The translations under genes and the position numbers were made by a program. 64,000 nucleotides of DNA from an uncultured Alphaproteobacteria bacterium (lineage in GTDB: Bacteria; Pseudomonadota; Alphaproteobacteria; Micropepsales; Micropepsaceae). The stretch is from the NCBI GenBank assembly GCA_903837555.1, contig CAILUV010000016.1:1-64000 (forward strand), in the 5' to 3' direction. The stretch's first letter is position 1; every line of letters starts with the position of its first letter. The notes under the pieces are model-generated. The model saw nothing but the letters and a program-made list of their open reading frames with translations, had not been told where the DNA came from and did not search any database. This document shows positions 57,873 through 64,000 of the stretch, one piece after another.

Positions 57873-58958
57873 GTGATGAAAACGGGCTGGACATCTTTCC
57901 TGAAGATGGGTGGCGGCATCCTTGCCGCGCTGGTGATCGCGGGCGGCGGTTTGACAAGCTGCTCGCCATCCGAAACCCAGGTCACGCTGTTCCAGTGGGA
58001 AGACTATGTCTCTCAGCCGTTCCTGGCCGGCTATGAAGCGCGCTACGGCCAAAAGCCCGCCACCATGATCTTCGCCGATGAGGACGAGGCCTTTGCCAAG
58101 ATGCGCGCCGGCTTCAAGCCCGACGTGATGGGGCCCTGTTACTACGAATTCCCGCGCTGGCAGGAAGCCGGACTGCTGAAACCGATCGAAACCGCCAAGC
58201 TGAAAAACTGGAGCAAGCTGTCGCCCACCTTGCGCGAGCTGCCGGGCATTTCGGCGGGACCGGGCAAGGTGTGGTTCGTGCCGCATTACTGGGGCAACAC
58301 CTCGCTGACCATCCGCACCGACCTGGCGCCCGAATACGCCAAGTCGCAAAGCTGGGACATCCTGTTCGATCCCAAATACAAGGGCCGGGTGTCGGTGATG
58401 GACGGGGTGGACGACACCGTGCCGTTCATTGCCCGGATGATCGGCGTCGACGCCTATACGATGAACGAGGCGGACTGGACGCGCGTGCAGGCCAAGCTGC
58501 GCGAACTGGCGGGCCAGTTGCGTTTCGTTTCGTCCGACGCCACGGCACTGGCCCAGGGGCTGGCCTCGGGCGAACTGGTGGCCGCCATGAGCTGGCGCAA
58601 TACTTTTGCCGCATTGAACCGCGAAAAGAAGCCGGTGGCGTATCTGAACGCGCCGGGCGGCATTTTCACCTATGTCTGCGGACTGGTCATGCACAAGGAT
58701 ACCAAGGACGAGGAAAAGGCGCTGGCGCTGATCGATTCCGGGATTGATGACACCGCCGCCGTCTACACCATCACCCAGATCGGCGACGGCCCGGCCAATG
58801 TCGACGCCACCGCCAAGGTGCCCGAGTCGGTGTTCACGGAGCTCGGCGTCCAGCGCGACCTGGAAGGCTTCCTCAAGGGCGGCATCTTCCAGCAGCGCTT
58901 GAAGAACAAGGACAAGATCATCAGCGCCTGGACGGACATCAAGAGCGGGGTGCAGTGA
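57873..58958 (+). CDS. PotD/PotF-like polyamine-binding lipoprotein
   Basis: Lipobox GGLTSCS; TLFQWEDYVSQPFLAGYEARYGQKPATMIFADEDEAFAKMRAG...WFVPHYWGNTSLTIRTDLAPE. Confidence 0.88.
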   Translation: MMKTGWTSFLKMGGGILAALVIAGGGLTSCSPSETQVTLFQWEDYVSQPFLAGYEARYGQKPATMIFADEDEAFAKMRAGFKPDVMGPCYYEFPRWQEAGLLKPIETAKLKNWSKLSPTLRELPGISAGPGKVWFVPHYWGNTSLTIRTDLAPEYAKSQSWDILFDPKYKGRVSVMDGVDDTVPFIARMIGVDAYTMNEADWTRVQAKLRELAGQLRFVSSDATALAQGLASGELVAAMSWRNTFAALNREKKPVAYLNAPGGIFTYVCGLVMHKDTKDEEKALALIDSGIDDTAAVYTITQIGDGPANVDATAKVPESVFTELGVQRDLEGFLKGGIFQQRLKNKDKIISAWTDIKSGVQ

Positions 58959-59377
58959 TGCGAATGGGCGTCCTGCTGTGCGCGGCTTTTTTCGTTTCAC
59001 CCGCCGTTGCGCAGCCGTCCGCAGGGTCCGCGCCGTTCGACAATTGCGGCTGGCTGGTACTGCGCGGAGATACGCTGGTGGATTTGCCTGACGCAAAGCT
59101 GAAGCCGCGCAATCCCGAGCCGCTGGCGACACCGCCTGCGGACGCCAAAGCCGCCTATTGCGCGCGCGAAAAATTCACAATGGAAGAGGGCGATACCCGG
59201 TTGATTCAGATGCGGTTGCCACTGGTCGTCCGCGCCCGCGGCACGGAAGGCATTCTGGAACTGATGCCGGAAGTGCCATTCAACTATCATAAGGTCGGCG
59301 ACCGCTACCTGCCTGGACGCGACACCAGCAACCAAGAGACAATCACGGTGGGCGAACCAAAAGCAGGAAGCAAATGA
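58958..59377 (+). CDS. Exported hypothetical protein
   Basis: Signal peptide MRMGVLLCAAFFVSPAVAQ; start overlaps previous stop. Confidence 0.7.
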   Translation: MRMGVLLCAAFFVSPAVAQPSAGSAPFDNCGWLVLRGDTLVDLPDAKLKPRNPEPLATPPADAKAAYCAREKFTMEEGDTRLIQMRLPLVVRARGTEGILELMPEVPFNYHKVGDRYLPGRDTSNQETITVGEPKAGSK

Positions 59378-59874
59378 TGAAGACTGCTCTCGGAATTTGC
59401 GCGCTGCTTGTGGCGCTGACGCCCCCCGCCATGGCGCAGCAGCAGAGCGCGCTGGATAGTCCCGGCGCCTTCGTGCAGCGCTTCTATAATTCCTATGTGA
59501 AGCGCGAAGCGCCCCGCTGGGGCCGCACCGTCCAGATCCGCCGCGGCCTATTCGAGCCCAGCCTGTCGGCCGCGCTGCAGGCGGAAGCCGCCGCCCAGGC
59601 CAAGGCGAAGGGCGAGATTGTCGGGCTGGATTTCGATCCCTTCCTGGGCAGCCAGGACCCGGGCGAGGCGTTCACCGTGCGCCGCGTCACCGACCTTGCG
59701 GACGGCGCGCGCGTGGAAGTCCATGACCAGGCGTTTCCCGGGAAGCCGATGGTGCTGGTGGATGTCGTGCCGCGCGGCGGAAGCTGGGTGATCAACAACA
59801 TCCGCTATCCGCGCACCTCCAGCGACCTGCGGGCGCTGCTCAACACCGCCAAACAGAATCGCCAGCGCCGCTAG
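59374..59874 (+). CDS. Exported DUF3828-like protein
   Basis: Signal peptide; SPGAFVQRFYNSYVKREAPRWG...FDPFLGSQDPGEAFTV; 4-bp overlap with previous gene. Confidence 0.7.
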   Translation: MMKTALGICALLVALTPPAMAQQQSALDSPGAFVQRFYNSYVKREAPRWGRTVQIRRGLFEPSLSAALQAEAAAQAKAKGEIVGLDFDPFLGSQDPGEAFTVRRVTDLADGARVEVHDQAFPGKPMVLVDVVPRGGSWVINNIRYPRTSSDLRALLNTAKQNRQRR

Positions 59875-59894
59875 GCGTCATAACGCGCAAAGAA

Positions 59895-59924
59895 AAAAGG
59901 CCGGAACTTGCGTTCCGGCCTTTT
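59895..59924 (+). terminator. Rho-independent terminator
   Basis: AAAAGGCCGGAAC-ttgc-GTTCCGGCCTTTT, then agttctttt. Confidence 0.88.
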
Positions 59925-60007
59925 AGTTCTTTTGCGTTTCCGTCGCGTGGGTTCGCGCGTGACCCGCACCGCTTAGGGGTGCGTTCCGCGGGCAAACAAC
60001 AAGGGCG

Positions 60008-60490
60008 TCAGATAACGCCGCGCTTGTGTTCGCCGACCACGACGCGGCCAGGCTGGAAGGCGCGCTTGAAGACGTCCAGCGCCTTGCGGGGCTCGGCATC
60101 GCCGCACATGAACACGTCGAAGGCCGCAAAGCCCTTTTCCGGCCAGGTGTGGACGGAGATGTGGCTTTCGGCCAGCACGGCCACGCCCGAAATGCCGCCG
60201 CCATCTTCGAACTTGTGAAGATGGATGTGCAGCAGGGTCGCACCGGCTTCCTGCACGGCGTCGATCAGCGCGTTTTCGATGCGCTCGCGGTCATCCAGGC
60301 CCTTGGCATCCCAAAGGTCGATGATCACATGGCTGCCGGCATAGACGACGCCATTGCGATTGATGAAATGGTCCTTGTAGTCGTCATTCGACGGAGCGAC
60401 GACAACGGGGCGCGGCGCTTTGGGCGCACGGACCTTGGTTTCTTTTTGCTGCGGGATTTTATTCGCCGCCACCAGATTCAGTCGAGCCAT
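60008..60490 (-). CDS. speD: S-adenosylmethionine decarboxylase (bacterial SpeD/SpeH type)
   Basis: ESHISVHTWPEKGFAAFDVFMCG. Confidence 0.95.
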   Translation of the reverse strand: MARLNLVAANKIPQQKETKVRAPKAPRPVVVAPSNDDYKDHFINRNGVVYAGSHVIIDLWDAKGLDDRERIENALIDAVQEAGATLLHIHLHKFEDGGGISGVAVLAESHISVHTWPEKGFAAFDVFMCGDAEPRKALDVFKRAFQPGRVVVGEHKRGVI

Positions 60491-60876
60491 TGAGCACCTA
60501 CCCGTCTTGGAGTTGACACCTAACGCCTTGGCCTTGCGGACTTCCGGACGCGCCTTAAATAAGAAAGCGACGCACGGGGGTCACCCAGGCGCCGCTTCGT
60601 CCGGCTTTTTTTCTCGCCGGGTCAATTGCGAAATAGGGCCTACTGCCCCCCCATGCAAGAGAAAATTCCCCCCCCGGGGCATTTTTTTTGGGAGCGTGGC
60701 TGAACGCCATGCCGCTGCGCGCCAGCTTGAAGCGCTCCGCAAGGCCGCTCGCCGGAACGCGCGCGACGCTGGAAAGTTCGATGAAATGGGCATCAGATGC
60801 GTTCAAGGCCGCGCGGTAGACAGCGGCGCGAAGCAGCCGTATACGCGGCTCCTGTCACATCTCTTAAGGAAACGTT

Positions 60877-61785
60877 ATGGCCCGTCCCCAGCCCCAGCCG
60901 ACCAAGAGCAAGCGCCACACGGCGTCTGACGACCAGCAGGTGGAGCGCCTGCACAAGGGTTACGCCCAGTCCATGGAAGTCACCAAGGTTCTGGCGGACG
61001 AGCAAAGCAAGTTCCAGCACATCCGCATTTTCGACACAGTTGCCAACGGCCGGGTGATGACGCTGGACGACATCGTCCAGATCACCAGCCGGGACGAGAG
61101 CGCCTATGCCGACATGCTCACCCACCTGCCCATGCTGGAACACGGCAAGGTCCAGTCGGTGATGATCGTGGGCGGCGGCGACCTGTCGATCGCCGACGAG
61201 GCTCTCAAGCACAAGAACGTCAAGGAAGTGGTGCTGGTCGACATTGACGGCCGGGTGATCGAGCTGTGCCAGAAGCATTTCGGCGAGATTAATGCCAAGG
61301 CCTTCAAGGACAAGCGCATGACCATCGAGGCGGCGGACGCCTTCGAATATCTGGGCCGCAAGTCCTCCAAGAACCGCTTCGACCTGATCATCGCCGACCG
61401 CCCCGATCCGGTGGGGCCCGGCAAGGCGCTGTTCGGCGAAACCTTCTATGACCGCGTCAAGAACGCCCTGAAACCGGGCGGCTACGCCACCTTCCAGACC
61501 GGCGTGCCCTTCTACCAGCCGTGGGAAATCACCGAGGCGCTGCAGGAACTGTCGCGCTTCTTCCCCAAAAGCGGCCTGTATCTGAGCGTGGTGCCCACCT
61601 ATATCGGCGGCTTCATGGCGCTGAGCTGGGCCAGCAAGGGCGGCAAGCCGCTGGGCACGCCCGCCGGCATCAAGAAGGCGGCGGCGGCCTACAAGAAGTC
61701 CAAGCTGAAGTGCGATTACTACAATCCGCAGATCCACGCCGCGGCGTTCGCACTGCCCAACTGGATCGCGAAACTCGTTCCTTGA
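60877..61785 (+). CDS. speE: Spermidine synthase-family aminopropyltransferase
   Basis: VMIVGGGDLSIADEALKHKNVKEVVLVDIDGRVIELCQKHF...IIADRPDPVGPGKALFGETFYD. Confidence 0.9.
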   Translation: MARPQPQPTKSKRHTASDDQQVERLHKGYAQSMEVTKVLADEQSKFQHIRIFDTVANGRVMTLDDIVQITSRDESAYADMLTHLPMLEHGKVQSVMIVGGGDLSIADEALKHKNVKEVVLVDIDGRVIELCQKHFGEINAKAFKDKRMTIEAADAFEYLGRKSSKNRFDLIIADRPDPVGPGKALFGETFYDRVKNALKPGGYATFQTGVPFYQPWEITEALQELSRFFPKSGLYLSVVPTYIGGFMALSWASKGGKPLGTPAGIKKAAAAYKKSKLKCDYYNPQIHAAAFALPNWIAKLVP

Positions 61786-62174
61786 ACCAAGAACGCCTCC
61801 TGCAGGTCGCCGTCGCTGTCGCCGGACTGGTGCCGGTCAGCGCCGGGGCCACGGGCGCGTTCTGGCCGGAGCTTTTCTTTGCACCCATCCGTCCCGGCGG
61901 CCTGACGCACGCCGCCTATCTGAGCGGGCTGCTGCTGGGCATCGGCCTTGCCTTCTGGTCACTGATTCCGGACATCGCCCAGAAAGGCCGCGCCTTCACC
62001 CTGTTGACGGCCATTATCTTCCTGGGCGGGCTAGCACGGCTGCTGCTGGCGGCGCGGCTTGGCGCGTGGGGACCATCCGTCCTGCTGCCGCTGGCCATGG
62101 AACTGGCCGTCACGCCCGCTCTGTGGCTGTGGCAGCAGCGCGTGGCGCGCCCTTCCCTTTTTGGCCCTGAGTGA
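61782..62174 (+). CDS. Small four-TM membrane protein (DUF4345-like)
   Basis: LNQERLLQVAVAVAGLVPVSAGATGAFWPELFF...; probable TTG start overlapping speE stop. Confidence 0.65.
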   Translation: MNQERLLQVAVAVAGLVPVSAGATGAFWPELFFAPIRPGGLTHAAYLSGLLLGIGLAFWSLIPDIAQKGRAFTLLTAIIFLGGLARLLLAARLGAWGPSVLLPLAMELAVTPALWLWQQRVARPSLFGPE

Positions 62175-62211
62175 CCACATTCCGGACAGGAAACCTGCGG
62201 AATATCTTCTC

Positions 62212-63201
62212 ATGGCATTGATCGGCCCCGGCGGACGCCCCGTCACCTCCCAGCCCGCCCAAGGCGCGAGCACCAACAGCCCCCACGTCAAGGATTCGGG
62301 TCTGGCGACCTTCGCCGCCGAAGTGTTGCAGGCCAGCCGCGAAGTGCCGGTGATCGTCGACTTCTGGGCGCCCTGGTGCGGCCCCTGCAAGACGCTGGGT
62401 CCGCAGCTCGAAGCCGCCGTCAACGCCGCCAATGGCGCGGTGAAGATGGTGAAGGTCAATATCGACGAGAATCCCGAGATCGCCCAGCAACTGCGCATCC
62501 AGTCGATTCCCACCGTCTATGCCTTCCGGGACGGCCAGCCGGTGGACGGTTTCATGGGCGCGATTCCCGAAAGCCAGATCAAGAGCTTCGTGGCCAACCT
62601 GGCCAGCGGCGGTGGCCAGGGACACGATCATGGTCACGATCATGACCATGGACACGGTCATGGCGGCCCCGAACACACCGCCGAAGTGCTGGCGGTGGGC
62701 GAAGAGGCGCTGACAGCGGGCGACTTCGCCATGGCGGCGCAGGCCTTCGGCCATGTGCTGCAGGACGAGCCGGGCCATCCGGCCGCCGTGGCGGGCCTGG
62801 CCCGCGCGTACCTCAAGGGCGGCGATGTCGAACGCGCCAGGCAGACACTGCAGATGGTGCGCCCCGATGGCGCGGCCGACGACGCGATCCGCGCGGTGGA
62901 AGCCGAACTGAAGCTACGCGAGGCGCCCCCGCCGGAAGCCGCCGCGACCACCGCGCTGCGCGCCAAGCTGGAGGCTGATCCCAAGGATCATCAGGCCCGC
63001 TTTGACCTGGCCATGGCGCTGGACGCCGGCGGCGACCGTGATGGTGCGGTAGCCGAGCTGCTGGAGCTGGTGAAGCGCGACCGCAAGTGGAACGATGAAG
63101 CGGCGAGAAAGCAGCTCGTCACCTTGTTCGAGGCGATGGGCTTCACCGATCCGCGCGCTGTCGAAGGACGGCGCAAACTGTCGGGGATACTGTTCTCGTA
63201 A
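62212..63201 (+). CDS. Thioredoxin-TPR protein (CnoX/YbbN type) with His-rich linker
   Basis: VDFWAPWCGPCKTLGPQLE; GHDHGHDHDHGHGHGG linker; C-terminal TPR. Confidence 0.93.
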   Translation: MALIGPGGRPVTSQPAQGASTNSPHVKDSGLATFAAEVLQASREVPVIVDFWAPWCGPCKTLGPQLEAAVNAANGAVKMVKVNIDENPEIAQQLRIQSIPTVYAFRDGQPVDGFMGAIPESQIKSFVANLASGGGQGHDHGHDHDHGHGHGGPEHTAEVLAVGEEALTAGDFAMAAQAFGHVLQDEPGHPAAVAGLARAYLKGGDVERARQTLQMVRPDGAADDAIRAVEAELKLREAPPPEAAATTALRAKLEADPKDHQARFDLAMALDAGGDRDGAVAELLELVKRDRKWNDEAARKQLVTLFEAMGFTDPRAVEGRRKLSGILFS

Positions 63202-63848
63202 TGCCGCGCCAGTATCACTCCTACACCGACCTGCCCGGCTCGCTGCCGCTGTTTCCGCTGACGGGCGCGGTGCTGCTGCCGCACGGCGCGCTGCCGCTCA
63301 ACATCTTCGAACCGCGCTATCTGGAGATGGTGGACTATGCCCTGACCGGCGACCGGCTGATCGGCATGATCCAGCCGACCGAGCATGAAGACACCACCCT
63401 GAAGCCCAAACTGTCTCAGGTGGGCTGCGCCGGAAAGATCACCTCCTTCCGCGAGACCGAGGACAATCGCTACCTGATCACCCTGTCGGGCATCTGCCGC
63501 TTTCGCCTGACGGGCGAGATGGACAGCACCACGCCCTGGCGCGCGGGCTTTTGCGACTTCGCGGCCTTTGCGGGCGACCTGGCGCAGATGGGCGACGAGG
63601 ATTTCCCGCGCGACCGCCTGCTGGCTGCGCTCAAGACCTATCTGTCCAGCCGCGACATGAAGGCGGACTGGAAAAGCGTGATGACCGCACCGGGCGAAAC
63701 CCTGGTCAATGCGCTGGCCATGATGTGCCCCTTCGATCCGGCGGAAAAACAGGCGCTGCTGGAAGCCCAAAGCTTCCAGGACCGCGCGTCGACCCTGATG
63801 GCCTTGCTGGAGATGGGCGGCGAGGCCGGTTCGACAACGTTGAATTGA
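63201..63848 (+). CDS. LON peptidase N-terminal (substrate-binding) domain protein
   Basis: [34 protein letters not shown]. Confidence 0.93.
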   Translation: MPRQYHSYTDLPGSLPLFPLTGAVLLPHGALPLNIFEPRYLEMVDYALTGDRLIGMIQPTEHEDTTLKPKLSQVGCAGKITSFRETEDNRYLITLSGICRFRLTGEMDSTTPWRAGFCDFAAFAGDLAQMGDEDFPRDRLLAALKTYLSSRDMKADWKSVMTAPGETLVNALAMMCPFDPAEKQALLEAQSFQDRASTLMALLEMGGEAGSTTLN

Positions 63849-63862
63849 GGGCGTTGAACTGA

Positions 63863-64000
63863 TGGATACCGATCCCAAACTGCTGGAAATACTGGTCTGC
63901 CCGCGGACCAAGACCACGCTGCACTATGACCGCGAAAAACAGGAACTGGTCAGCCGCGCCGCGGGCCTGGCCTATCCCATTCGCGGCGGCGTGCCGATCA
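63863..64000 (+). CDS. Trm112 family protein (partial, runs off window)
   Basis: [46 protein letters not shown]. Confidence 0.92.

Noticed and set aside
61180-61200. Spermidine synthase motif GGGDLS instead of GGGDGG
   Set aside because: Noted as a possible active-site change, but SAM/dcSAM glycine-loop variants occur in the family and other catalytic motifs look intact.
1-64000. CRISPR array, prophage, IS element or rRNA operon
   Set aside because: No direct-repeat/spacer arrays, integrases, transposases or rRNA sequences seen on reading; the only foreign-looking gene is at 49.7-50.5 kb.

Overview
The window is a chromosomal segment of a GC-rich alphaproteobacterium, densely packed with mostly housekeeping genes. 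I found no phage, transposase or CRISPR signatures. The dominant feature is a ~21 kb hopanoid (bacteriohopanepolyol) locus at about 11.3-32.0 kb: hpnN, hpnM, ispA-like, ispH, hpnH, hpnG, shc, hpnE, hpnD, hpnC, hpnB, hpnA, an hpnL-like gene, two tandem ferritin-like/diiron proteins of unknown function, hpnK, hpnJ and hpnI. Other recognisable blocks are serC-sseB-serA, rpoH, tRNA-Glu(CTC), a PadR/DUF1700/DUF2807x2 operon, an AcrAB-type RND pump, dusB and dusA, paralogous esterases, cobA, pepN, and polyamine genes (PotD-like binding protein, speD, speE). The most notable leads are: (1) the tandem diiron proteins embedded in the hopanoid operon; (2) an AT-rich nucleotidyl-cyclase-fold gene broken, or switched, at a G8 homopolymer between two paralogous esterases; (3) a MetA-family protein with no cysteine at all, so it lacks the catalytic nucleophile; (4) an ORF split by a single in-frame TAA; (5) an orphan polyamine-binding lipoprotein operon beside speD/speE. 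All assignments were made by eye from translated sequence; no database search was run.
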